The notes beneath the pieces were generated by a model, which saw only the letters and a list, made by a program, of their open reading frames with translations, had not been told where the DNA came from and did no database searches. The position numbers and the translations under genes are program-made. Of a stretch of 64,000 nucleotides of DNA, positions 29,767-38,880 are shown piece by piece (within the stretch, counting starts at the first letter, position 1; every line of letters begins with the position of its first letter). Where the stretch lies: positions 248,001 through 312,000 of the forward strand of contig JAPFFF010000021.1 of assembly GCA_039105265.1 (NCBI GenBank), written 5' to 3'. This DNA is from Tritrichomonas musculus. Lineage: Eukaryota; Parabasalia; Tritrichomonadida; Tritrichomonadidae.

Positions 29767-30206
29767 GTCAAAATCTTTGTTTTAAAAATAAAACAAAATG
29801 TTATATTCAAATATATGAAATAATCTGGAAATGTCTTCATTCATATGATTATATTCATTTAGTAATTAACTTGAGGTTTTTAATTCAAATCCTTTTTCAC
29901 CCTCCATATTTCCAAATTTCCCCGTTGTCTTAACAATTTTTCCCCCCTTTTGAATTAGTACGCCCATCTATGCTTTCAAATTCATTTTATCACAAATCTT
30001 TTTATATCATAACATATAATAAATTATTTTAATGATTAAAAAAAAAAAAAAAAATTTTTTTTTGGTTAATTTAAAAGTACTCAGTAGAGTATTCAAAAAA
30101 AATTTTTTGAGAAGTTAATTGTGCTCTCAATTTTGTTTGAATGACTTTTTTTTATATTCAAATTTTTTTTTATTTGAAAAATCATTTTTAATAATTTGCT
30201 TTCTAA
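29767..30206. other. Spacer with an unusual C-rich strip
   Basis: At about 29890-29965 the plus strand is rich in CC and CCCC words, unlike its surroundings. On the minus strand this gives a 33-codon open frame (29866-29967) containing GVLIQKGGKIVKTTGKFG. It is too short to call as a gene and may be a relic. An A-run followed by a T-run lies at about 30039-30063. Confidence 0.35.
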
Positions 30207-30737
30207 ATGAGCAATACAGAAGGCACAATTAAAATAGCAATATGTGTTCCATATACAAGAACCTTTTTTTGTTTTGTTAACCTCAATCAGAAAATAAGTG
30301 TAATCTTTAAAGTTTTCCCAAATATTAAATGCACTGATAATTTGATGATTTGGTATAATGGATCCCAATTAATTCCTTCTTTCACATTTGAAGAAGTCGG
30401 AATTCATGATAAATCGGTTATTGTTATTGGTATCAAAACTGATGATTTATCTTTTAATCATTTATACATTGTACTCTCGAAATCATCAAACAATATGAAA
30501 ATAATAGAACATCTATTAGAGTTGCAGAAAAATAAAGGTAATGATAAAGGTAAATTAATACCAAAGAATGATAGAAAAAGGTTACAAAATAAATTTGATG
30601 AACGAAAATATTTTATTATGGAAAAGTTTAAATCATTGTTTTATCAAAATGATTTCTCCAAAGTTGCAAAAAAAGATGAGCAAGTACATCTCGAGCAAAA
30701 TCAACTTTTAAGTAGTCCACTGCCTGTGATATTTTAA
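30207..30737 (+). CDS. Small ubiquitin-fold protein, trichomonad type
   Basis: A 176-residue protein. The first 80 residues have a ubiquitin-like pattern: two strands, a helix region (QKISVIFKVFPN), then MIWYNGSQLIPSFTFEEVGIHDKSVIVIG, corresponding to the ubiquitin segment FxGxxLxxxxTLxxxxIxxxxxIxxx. There is no C-terminal Gly-Gly for conjugation. The rest (80-176) is basic and charged, with KNDRKRLQNKFDERK. It is likely an adaptor or orphan ubiquitin-like protein. The larger protein at 35434-37827 belongs to the same broad group. Confidence 0.6.
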   Translation: MSNTEGTIKIAICVPYTRTFFCFVNLNQKISVIFKVFPNIKCTDNLMIWYNGSQLIPSFTFEEVGIHDKSVIVIGIKTDDLSFNHLYIVLSKSSNNMKIIEHLLELQKNKGNDKGKLIPKNDRKRLQNKFDERKYFIMEKFKSLFYQNDFSKVAKKDEQVHLEQNQLLSSPLPVIF

Positions 30738-31097
30738 ATTTATACTATAAAAATAGATTTGTTTTCTATTTTTAAATGTAATGATCTTTATTTAAAAAAC
30801 GAAATTCATTATACAACATTTGAAAGAAAACTTACCAAAAAATTTTAGGATCGTATTCTAAACACATAAATTGCTAAAGTCCTATTATTCATTTAAATTC
30901 TTTTTTGTTAGATGAAGAATTGATTGGATATAAAATTTGTTTGATCACAAATTGAATACTTTTATCACAAATTTCTAAAATTTTTTTATATAAAATATTA
31001 TGAAAAAGTTGAACAAGGTCAAATAAAAATTTTTATAAAATTTTAAAAAAAAACAAAAAGAAAAGAATTCTTTATTCATATCATTTTTTAAAAAATC
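30738..31097. other. Intergenic, 360 bp, promoter of rtcB
   Basis: No gene. Close to the rtcB ATG the sequence TTCATATCATTTTTT contains TCATTTT, compatible with the trichomonad initiator TCA(+1)Y(T/A). This is a motif match only. Confidence 0.35.
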
Positions 31098-32597
31098 ATG
31101 AATAGAAAAGAATTAGAAATTGATCCAAAAATGATTAAACAAATTTCACCATGTGTCTACGAGATTCCAATAGGATTCATCCCAAACATGAAAGTACCGG
31201 GAAGATTTTTTGCCACACCAGAGATGGTGGAAAACAGCTTTGAAGAACTTGAAGAATGGATTCTCGATAGAAACAAAGGTCTTCCATCGATTATGCAAAT
31301 AGCATTTGTCTCAACGTTAGACGGAATAGTAAAAGGCTCGTATGGTATGCCGGACATGCACAGTGGCTATGGTTTTTCGATTGGCGGAGTTGCAGCATTT
31401 GACACCTCAGATCCGGATGCAATCATATCACCAGGCGGTGTTGGCTATGACATAAATTGTGGAGTTAGATGTGTTGCCACGAACTTAACGAAAGGAGAAG
31501 TCATTGGTTACAAGAAAGAATTAATAGATGCTTTATACAACAGCATTCCAACGGGAGTTGGAGGAAAGAAGAAAAGATTTCTCAAAAAAGATGACATTGA
31601 TGAAGTGATGTTAAAAGGTGCAAAATGGGCATTTGAAAATGGATATGCAACTGAAGAAGATATTGAAAATTGTGAAGATCACGGATGTGTTAGTTATGCA
31701 GATCCTTCAGTTATATCAGATCGTGCCAAACAACGAGGATTCGAACAACTTGGAACACTTGGTTCAGGCAATCATTATGTTGAAATTCAAAGTGTCGATG
31801 AAATATTTGACGATGAAATAGCTGACATTATGGGACTTTTCAAAGGACAAATCGTATTGATGATTCACACAGGTTCACGTGGCTTAGGTTATCAAGTAGC
31901 AACAGATATAATGAAAGAAACGAAGAACATCAAGAATCCAAATTTGTATGACAATCAATTGAAATCACCGAAATTTCAGAGCGAACTTGGTCAGAAATAC
32001 TTGCATGCAATGGGCGCTGCTGCTAATTATGCGTGGTGCAATAGACAAATTATCACTCACAGAGCTAGAGAAGCTTTTAATCAGGTGTTCAATGGAAGAA
32101 AAGAAGTCGAAATGCACTTGATTTATGACGTCGCTCACAACATCGCAAAAATTGAAAAACATGTCATCGACGGCGTTGAACATGAATTAATCGTTCACAG
32201 AAAAGGCGCAACTAGAAGTTTCGGTCCTGGAAGAGAAGAAATTCCTGAAAAATATCGCAGCGTCGGTCAGCCTGTCCTCGTTGGCGGCTCTTTTGGTACT
32301 GCTTCTTATATTCTCGCTGGAACCAATGAAAGCATGGATTTGGCATTCGGTTCAACTTGCCATGGAGCAGGAAGAGTCGTTTCTAGACAAAGAGCTTTGA
32401 GATGTTTGGATGAAAGAAAAATTCAACGTGAATTGAAATCTAAAGGCGTCGAAATTAGAGCTGCGTCAAGAGGAACAATCGTAGAAGAAGCTCCTGAAAC
32501 TTACAAAGATGTTGAAGAAGTTGTCGAAGCTTGTGAAACAGTTGGAGCTTCAAAAAAAGTTGCACGTTTATTGCCAATTGGCGTTATTAAGGGATAA
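31098..32597 (+). CDS. RTCB: RtcB RNA ligase (tRNA-splicing ligase, HSPC117 type)
   Basis: A full-length 499-residue RtcB, which joins 2',3'-cyclic phosphate and 5'-OH RNA ends using GTP and Mn2+, in tRNA splicing and RNA repair. All metal and GMP residues are in place: C121 (GYDINCGVR), H226 (GSGNHYVE), H257 (IHTGSRGLG), H347 (DVAHNIAK) and the guanylated histidine H422 (STCHGAGR). Spacing follows the human protein within a few residues. The MPDMHSGYGFSIGG and GSFGTASYILAG blocks are typical. The coding DNA is more GC-rich than its flanks, as expected for a conserved, expressed gene. The stop runs into TAAATA, a UAAA-type signal. Confidence 0.97.
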   Translation: MNRKELEIDPKMIKQISPCVYEIPIGFIPNMKVPGRFFATPEMVENSFEELEEWILDRNKGLPSIMQIAFVSTLDGIVKGSYGMPDMHSGYGFSIGGVAAFDTSDPDAIISPGGVGYDINCGVRCVATNLTKGEVIGYKKELIDALYNSIPTGVGGKKKRFLKKDDIDEVMLKGAKWAFENGYATEEDIENCEDHGCVSYADPSVISDRAKQRGFEQLGTLGSGNHYVEIQSVDEIFDDEIADIMGLFKGQIVLMIHTGSRGLGYQVATDIMKETKNIKNPNLYDNQLKSPKFQSELGQKYLHAMGAAANYAWCNRQIITHRAREAFNQVFNGRKEVEMHLIYDVAHNIAKIEKHVIDGVEHELIVHRKGATRSFGPGREEIPEKYRSVGQPVLVGGSFGTASYILAGTNESMDLAFGSTCHGAGRVVSRQRALRCLDERKIQRELKSKGVEIRAASRGTIVEEAPETYKDVEEVVEACETVGASKKVARLLPIGVIKG

Positions 32598-33072
32598 ATA
32601 TTTTGTCTGTTGTAAACAATATATTAATTAATTAATTTTTTTTTTTTTTTTTTTTTTAAATATTTGTCATAGCAATTATAATTTTTAGAGTTTATTGAGA
32701 TTAGTGATATTTTTAAATTGTATAAGTTTCTTTCATTCTAGGACACTTTCTAAATGAAGAAGGATCTTATATTAAAAACTGATTTAGGAGTAATTAAATC
32801 AGAGTAAAATCAGAATAATTAAGAAATGAATATACATATAGATAGATTTAAGCTATCAAAGCTTACATAGGACTAGTATTTATATATATATTGATTTTTA
32901 TGGTTGAGGTTTCTATGAGATTTTGAACAGAAATTAAAAAGATTCCATTTCTTCCTGATATAAATATCATGCCTTCACTATCTTATGGCTTTCAAAAAAA
33001 CGATATCATTGAAGTAAAAAAAAATTGGCCTTCTTTTTTAACGTAAACGATCAAATTTATAGATTTGTGTTA
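32598..33072. other. Intergenic, about 475 bp
   Basis: It begins with a T-rich stretch ending in a run of about 20 T (near 32637-32657). No gene or clear repeat otherwise; a TA-rich alternating stretch lies at 32880-32892. Confidence 0.4.
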
Positions 33073-33690
33073 ATGACACAGCAAAACCCATGTGCAAAAA
33101 AGAAACAGTATGATACCAAAGAAAGGATTGAAAGTTGCAATATTTGGTCAGAAATGATACGAAAAAATATAGATCTGAAACCAGAAATGATTATCATTGA
33201 TTTTGGAGCAGGAACTGGCTTGGTTGGCATTAATTTTTTAAAATATGTTAAAAAAGTTATTTTTGAAGATATTTCTGAAAGTATGCTAGAACAATGCCGA
33301 AAAAATTTGAGTTCTCAAGATTCGAAAAATTATGAAATTTTTTGTGGTCCAATTCATGATTATAAAGGTGAAAATGCTGATATAATTCTAGCATCATTAG
33401 TTTTTCATCATATTGATGATATTTATGATTTATCCAAAGTTTTATTATCCAAATTAAAACCCAAAGGTAAATTAATTATATGCGATTTTCTCCCAGGTGC
33501 CTCATTTTTTGAAAAAATGAAACCAAATATTCCTCATCTTGGTTTTGTTCCAGAAGATCTTTCTAAAATTTTGATAAATAGTGGATTTGCAAAGGCTGAA
33601 ATTAAGCCAGCCAATCCAATTTCACATATTCAAGACGATGGTCATCCTGAATTCTATGAGAGATTTTCAATTTATGCTGAAGCACCTTGA
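33073..33690 (+). CDS. Class I SAM-dependent methyltransferase
   Basis: A 205-residue methyltransferase of the Methyltransf_11/25 type. Motif I is IIIDFGAGTGLVGINFL (residues about 37-53), the acidic ribose-binding end is VIFEDISESMLEQC, and the later strand IILASLVFHHIDD is followed by LKPKGKLIICDFLPG. The last 60 residues form the usual final strand pair. The frame is open for 16 more codons upstream, but the first ATG is at 33073, so the start is placed there. The closest general likeness is to small-molecule methyltransferases; the substrate cannot be named. Confidence 0.82.
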   Translation: MTQQNPCAKKKQYDTKERIESCNIWSEMIRKNIDLKPEMIIIDFGAGTGLVGINFLKYVKKVIFEDISESMLEQCRKNLSSQDSKNYEIFCGPIHDYKGENADIILASLVFHHIDDIYDLSKVLLSKLKPKGKLIICDFLPGASFFEKMKPNIPHLGFVPEDLSKILINSGFAKAEIKPANPISHIQDDGHPEFYERFSIYAEAP

Positions 33691-33877
33691 TCCTTCATTT
33701 ATATATAATAAATAAATATGTTTTGCAAATAAAGCCTAAAAGTCATTTAATTGGAAAGATTTAAAATAGCATTTTAAAATAGCAAATCTATAATACTTTT
33801 ATATAATCGCATAAGAACATAATAAAATAACTAAATTGTTAATAAAAATTGAAATTCATTTTAACAATTTTGATTTG

Positions 33878-34582
33878 TTAGGTCTTCTTAATTCTACCTT
33901 TTCTTTCATCTTCTTCATTTTCAAGGAATTTTGCTTTTTTATAAGAATCTGTTTCTTTGTCGTATAGATTTGGGTTTGGAAGAGTATCACACTTTGATCC
34001 TATAGAAGTATATCCTTGGTCATACAGAGAGCAATATGGAATATTTGTTTTTTCGATATATTCCCAGATTTCATTATAAGTCCAATTAAGAATTGGCATA
34101 ACGCGCATTGCATCAGGCCAGCCTGAAGTTGTTGGTTGAAATTCATTTGTCAACGGTGCTTTCAAATCCGAATTCCTGACGCCTAAGAAAATTGCTTTGG
34201 TATCATAATTTTCAATCATATCTGATAAACCATCTTTAAGCGAGCTTGTCGGAAGTTTTATGAGTTTAATGTTCCAAAAATTTTGGCTTATGTGAAGAAA
34301 ATCGATTATTTCTTCAAAATCATCTGTATTGACTAAATAATAAGTTTTTACTTGTTGGTTAATTTCTTGACGCTCAATCTCGGTTAGTTTATCTTTGGAA
34401 TTACTTTGCATTTTATACATGCTCACTTTAGAAACTATATCGAGAAGAACTGTTGCGTCTTTTCCACCATTGAAACACAAAGCTAAATGCTTTCCATACT
34501 TGTCGATAGCCTTTGAAATAACCTCAGAGGTTTCCTTGATCTTTTTTGCAAGAGATGGGGAAAAGCTTATATCTGTAAACAT
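33878..34582 (-). CDS. FAD1: FAD synthase (FMN adenylyltransferase, PAPS-reductase fold)
   Basis: A 234-residue protein of the yeast Fad1 / C-terminal FLAD1 type, which makes FAD from FMN and ATP. The modified PP-loop is ALCFNGGKDATVLLDIV (about residues 34-50). Downstream come AIFLGVRNSDLKAPL, the signature G.R..D block, then WPDAMRVMPILNWTYNEIWEYI and the C-terminal YTSIGSKCDTLPNPNL, all conserved in Fad1. It lacks the molybdopterin-binding half found in FLAD1, as in yeast. The enzyme is expected in the cytosol. Confidence 0.92.
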   Translation of the reverse strand: MFTDISFSPSLAKKIKETSEVISKAIDKYGKHLALCFNGGKDATVLLDIVSKVSMYKMQSNSKDKLTEIERQEINQQVKTYYLVNTDDFEEIIDFLHISQNFWNIKLIKLPTSSLKDGLSDMIENYDTKAIFLGVRNSDLKAPLTNEFQPTTSGWPDAMRVMPILNWTYNEIWEYIEKTNIPYCSLYDQGYTSIGSKCDTLPNPNLYDKETDSYKKAKFLENEEDERKGRIKKT

Positions 34583-34669
34583 TATAACGTTATAACTTTT
34601 TCAAAAAAATTGTATTTTCTACTTTTCAATATAAGTTGGTCAATACAATTTACTTATATGGTAAAAATG

Positions 34670-34677
34670 TGATATTC
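34670..34677. repeat. Left target-site duplication TGATATTC
   Basis: Eight bases identical to 35265-35272 and directly abutting the element's CAGGG end. Eight-bp duplications are the rule for hAT transposons. Confidence 0.85.
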
Positions 34678-35264
34678 CAGGGATGGTTACCGTTACTAAT
34701 CGGTAAACATTTAAACGTTCTCTACCGTACCGGTATTACCTTTAAAACTGCCAGTATATGGTAATACCAGTACACTTACCGATTTACCGGGAGAAATGTT
34801 ACCGGGAATGAAGTGAAGCTTTCAGTAAAACATCGGTATTTATTTTTTGATGATATTATAACATACTTTTCAAAAAATCATTCTAAATTAAATATGTTTG
34901 ATGCTTGTTATAATGTCAAATTAGAATACCAGTTTCATTATATAATTTTATTTTATTTCATTATATAAATTCTATTTTATATTTAATTATCTTAAGCCTA
35001 AAAAAATATTCAATGTCATAGCTTAAAATTTTAACTAAAAATTATAATTATTGTATCAATATAGAATTACCGGTAATTACCAGTAATCATAAAAAAATAC
35101 ATTTTACTACTTTTATGAAAAAAATCGGTACGAAATTTTTACCGGCGGTTATTTTAAACGTATTTACCGGTATATACTTAATACTCCAAAAAAAATACCA
35201 GTATTTACTGCTTACCAGTAGCATTCCGGTAAACGGTAAAAACGGATCTCGGTAGCCATCCCTG
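34678..35264. mobile_element. 587-bp non-autonomous hAT-like element (MITE)
   Basis: The ends are CAGGGATGGTTACCG and its complement with one mismatch (CGGTAGCCATCCCTG at the right), giving 15-bp terminal inverted repeats. A perfect 8-bp direct repeat flanks both sides. CAGGG ends plus 8-bp duplication point to the hAT superfamily. There is no transposase frame. Many short ACCGGTA/TACCAGTA-type words in both orientations lie in the outer 150 bp of each end, like subterminal transposase-binding sites, while the centre is plain AT-rich DNA. It sits 170 bp upstream of the ubiquitin-fold gene at 35434. Confidence 0.85.
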
Positions 35265-35272
35265 TGATATTC
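35265..35272. repeat. Right target-site duplication TGATATTC
   Basis: Exact copy of 34670-34677, right after the CCCTG end of the hAT-like element. The lack of any change suggests a fairly recent insertion. Confidence 0.85.
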
Positions 35273-35433
35273 ATTTAAATGATATAAAAAATGATATTTT
35301 ACATATATTTTTATATCAATTTATTTTCAAAAAAAAAAAAAAAAAAATAGTTAACAAAGATTGTATAAGGTTAAATAAGTAGCATTGAAAAAAAATCGTT
35401 ATTATTTTTCTTTGACATATAAAATTTTTAAAA

Positions 35434-37827
35434 ATGATTTACAATAATAAATATACCTTTAGATTAAACTACGAAGACGAAATACATCGTATTGATACGC
35501 CTAGAATATTGGAAGATAAGTCTGATTTTACTACCTTAGATCTTAAAAATCTTATAAAAAAAAAACTGAAAATTCAGAATGATTTTATACTTACATTAAA
35601 CAACAAAATGATACCATGTAATCGAAACTTTTCTGTATCTCTTCTTCAATACTTACCCTATCAACAAATAAAGATTGAGAATCCATTTCCTGGTATAAAT
35701 GACTCAAAATGTTTGGATGATATAGATGTTAAATTTAATCTAAGCGATTTTGGTCTTTTTCCACAAGATAACTCAGTTTTAAAATTTAAAAAATCTGAAT
35801 TTGAAAATTCAAGTATTTCAAATTTAAAAAATCGTTTTATTGAAAATATAAGAAACTTGGGTGCTGATAATAATTGCTTGCTTAATCCATACAATTTAAT
35901 TTTTTTAACAGATCAAAGATATCTAACCGATGATGAAGATGCCTTTCAAGTTACTCGAACTCCAATAATAATTATCCGTAGAAATAATAATGATGCTGTT
36001 TATCCTCTTAACTTTATCCTCACAAATAATAAAATTGTTACCAAATGGTATCATAAAGGTACTACATTCGGGCAAATTGCATATGATATATTTGGCGAAG
36101 ATTATTATAAATATGCTTTTTTTTCAGAAAACAAAAGTTATGAAAAAATTGATTATTCTACAAAAGTTAAAAAAATGATTGATATTAATATGGTAAGCAC
36201 TCAATTTAAAATAGATAATCAATTTCGAATAATAAAAAATGACAAATTATCTATCAATTATTCAAGTAATAATTTATCTGACAATATTAATATATCGATG
36301 TCTGATATCGAAAATGAAAGAGATATACTATACTTTTATAAGATACAGCAGATGATTTCCAAATCTTTTTCAAAAAAACATAATAAGAAAAATTATTACT
36401 TAGTCGAAAAGTACAATTTCAAGGCTAAGATCACTGATTATGATAATATATCTAAAAAAAATATGCAATGTTTTTGTCCAAATGATAAAAATATATACAG
36501 CGTAAAATTTTATAAAGATGGCTCTAAAAGACAAATTTACCTGAAGGATTCTAGTACCGTTTTTAACCTTCGATATCTCATTTCTGTCTATTTAAATTTT
36601 GAGATCGAAAATGTTATCATTTTTAACTATAAAGATAATGATCTTAAGCCTTTAGATGATCAAATTATACTTAAAAATTTGCAATCAAATATAACAAAAT
36701 ATGCTTTTTATGTTGTTCACAAAGATGATAGAACTGTATTAACTACTAGCAAAAATCATGATTACAATATGTTGATATATAACAATTTGGAATCTGATAC
36801 TTTTATATCTAATCTATTTATTAATCAAAACGCTGAAACACCCACCTTTATTGATGATAAGCATTTCATTGATGTATCTCCTCTCCCTGAAGGTGGCAAA
36901 GAAGATGAATACTCTACTTTGCTTAAGAGTGATAAGGAAAACGACGATTATCTTACTATAGAAGAACATCAATCAGACAAAGGATATGATCTCCATAAGA
37001 GCGATTATCATCTTACAACAGTAAAAACTGATCTTAGTCCTCCTGAAACAAAAAAAGATAACGATATTCCTTCTAAAAAAGCTCCAAAAGGCCAAGTAAT
37101 TAAAAACACTAACAAGCTGAAGAAAGCTTATACCCCAAAAATTGTTCCCCAGATAGACGAAAGCAGTGAAATGCAAAATAATAATAATAATAAAGTTATT
37201 GAAGAAAAGAATAAAGAGATTGAAGAAAATGAAAATCATATGGGAAAAGCCAAAAAGACGGAACGGAAAGATATTTTAAATAAATCAGGAGTAATTACAG
37301 AATTAGATTATTTAACGCTAACATTTTTGTATAATGGCAAAGAGTTAGTTTTTTATCAACCAAATAACAATGAAAATCTCAATATTCTTGAATCAAAAAT
37401 TTGTCGTTTTTACGATTTAAATTGTAAAATAGACTTTTATTTAGAAAATGATCCTACTAAAAAAAGTATTAAAGATGTTTTCTTTGATACAATGGAAAAA
37501 ATGCAAAGGATAATGGTTTTAAGGACGAATGATCCAATTGAAAAAACAATATACTACAAAATTTATGGTGAAAATGATGAACATCGCATTGATGATGTTA
37601 AAACTGTTGGAGAGCTGAAACGTAAAATAATTAAATTGCATAAGAGATTTAAATTGAATAATATTAATATTATTTTTGGAGGAAAATTCTTGGATGATAA
37701 AGTTTCTCTTAACAAGTTATCTTCACCAATTGATAATGAAAAAAATAAGATAGTATTGACGATCTATCAAAATAAATCGATTATTGACTTTTCTACAACA
37801 ATTGTTTTAAAGAACGATAAAAAATAG
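35434..37827 (+). CDS. Large protein with several ubiquitin-like folds
   Basis: A 797-residue protein that appears to string together ubiquitin-like modules. The clearest is at about 705-785: IYYKIYGENDEHRIDD, VGELKRKIIKLHKRF, then INIIFGGKFLDDKVSLNKL, matching the strand-helix-strand pattern of ubiquitin (helix, then IFxGKxLxDxxxLxxx). Similar patterns occur at about 5-85, 350-435 and 620-700. Residues about 480-615 are acidic then basic, disordered and Lys-rich. No Gly-Gly end or enzymatic motif is present. It is related in style to the small gene at 30207. Function is unknown; scaffolding is a guess. The hAT-like element lies in its promoter region. Confidence 0.6.
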   Translation: MIYNNKYTFRLNYEDEIHRIDTPRILEDKSDFTTLDLKNLIKKKLKIQNDFILTLNNKMIPCNRNFSVSLLQYLPYQQIKIENPFPGINDSKCLDDIDVKFNLSDFGLFPQDNSVLKFKKSEFENSSISNLKNRFIENIRNLGADNNCLLNPYNLIFLTDQRYLTDDEDAFQVTRTPIIIIRRNNNDAVYPLNFILTNNKIVTKWYHKGTTFGQIAYDIFGEDYYKYAFFSENKSYEKIDYSTKVKKMIDINMVSTQFKIDNQFRIIKNDKLSINYSSNNLSDNINISMSDIENERDILYFYKIQQMISKSFSKKHNKKNYYLVEKYNFKAKITDYDNISKKNMQCFCPNDKNIYSVKFYKDGSKRQIYLKDSSTVFNLRYLISVYLNFEIENVIIFNYKDNDLKPLDDQIILKNLQSNITKYAFYVVHKDDRTVLTTSKNHDYNMLIYNNLESDTFISNLFINQNAETPTFIDDKHFIDVSPLPEGGKEDEYSTLLKSDKENDDYLTIEEHQSDKGYDLHKSDYHLTTVKTDLSPPETKKDNDIPSKKAPKGQVIKNTNKLKKAYTPKIVPQIDESSEMQNNNNNKVIEEKNKEIEENENHMGKAKKTERKDILNKSGVITELDYLTLTFLYNGKELVFYQPNNNENLNILESKICRFYDLNCKIDFYLENDPTKKSIKDVFFDTMEKMQRIMVLRTNDPIEKTIYYKIYGENDEHRIDDVKTVGELKRKIIKLHKRFKLNNINIIFGGKFLDDKVSLNKLSSPIDNEKNKIVLTIYQNKSIIDFSTTIVLKNDKK

Positions 37828-37950
37828 GTGTTGCAACGATAGAAAAAAAAGACGATTTTTTTTCTTTAACCTATCTTTACAAAAAACATATAAATATATT
37901 ACAAAAATGATACTTGTTATTTCCATATATTTATTTTTAAGAAATATCTA
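37828..37950. other. Spacer before the second MITE
   Basis: AT-rich, no gene. It ends in GAAATATCTA, the left half of a palindromic TA target site. Confidence 0.4.
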
Positions 37951-38676
37951 TCAGCAGTGGAAATATCACTTTTGAATTTTCACAAGGTTCGTTCGATTTT
38001 GAACCTTTCGAAAAAAGTAAAATTTTTACTTTCGGCCGTATGCCGTAGAAATTTTGTAAAATAAACTATTCAATGAACGACCAAATAGCCGTATTTTACA
38101 AAACCGCCGAAGGGCTAAAGTAAAAATTAAGCCTTGGTTTTTGTATTTACAATTGTATACAACTTGTCCGTTTAAAAATTACAATTGTAATTACAATTGT
38201 AAATACGTTATTTTCTCGATATTAGTTTTTTATTTTTATCTTGATCTACAATTATTTTTTTTATAATAAAAATGTTTTAAATAATTTAAAAATAAAAAGA
38301 TAAAATAGTAAAATGTTTTTCAAATTAAATAATATTATTTTTGATTCATCATAAAACAAAAAAGATTTATTCGCATTCAAAAAGTTTCATTAATACTACA
38401 AATCAAAAAATCGTTATTTTATGAAAAAAGACGTTAAAAAGACGTTTATAGTATTTGTGATGTAAAATAAGGCCTAGTAAAAATATAAGATTTTCTGGTA
38501 TTTTTATTATTTATTTTATATATTATTTATTTATTTATAAAACATTATTTTTGACCAACATTGATCAAAAATAGAGATATTTTTAATTCAAATTTCACAT
38601 ATTTTTTGTTTGATATTTCGTTTCAAAAAAATCGAAAAACCTTGTGAAAATTCAAAAGTGATATTTCCACTGCTGA
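37951..38676. mobile_element. 726-bp TA-flanked inverted-repeat element (Tc1/mariner-like MITE candidate)
   Basis: Perfect 39-bp terminal inverted repeats begin TCAGCAGTGGAAATATC (37951-37989 and 38638-38676) and continue imperfectly for about 15 more bases. TA dinucleotides flank both ends (37949-37950, 38677-38678), as in Tc1/mariner duplications. The outside bases are also complementary (AAATATC / GATATTT), so symmetry extends to 37942-38685; removing the element restores a perfect palindrome, a preferred mariner target. Inside, 38020-38150 is a nested fold-back (TTTTGTAAAATA against TATTTTACAAAA) and ACAATTGTA is repeated. No transposase frame is present. If the whole 48-bp arm is the repeat, no duplication is visible and the family is open. 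Confidence 0.75.
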
Positions 38677-38880
38677 TAGATATTTTAAAAAACTGAGTAA
38701 TAATTTATATTTAGTATTAAGTATAAACGATATTTATTTATTTATTTAATATATCCATTAGATATTTTATTTTTCATTCAATTTACATATAAAAATTATT
38801 ATTAAATTTTATGTAAATAATTCAATTTAAAAACATCATTCAATTTTTTTATTTGAACAAGTTTATAGTGAAAATCGATT
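38677..38880. other. Spacer between the MITE and the BEACH frame
   Basis: Very AT-rich (TTTATTTATTTA stretches). It contains no ATG in frame with the BEACH gene and no recognisable exon. Confidence 0.4.

Noticed and set aside
37986-38005. GGTTC...GAACC resembling a tRNA T-arm
   Set aside because: No B box consensus, acceptor or anticodon arms around it; it is part of the MITE's terminal region.
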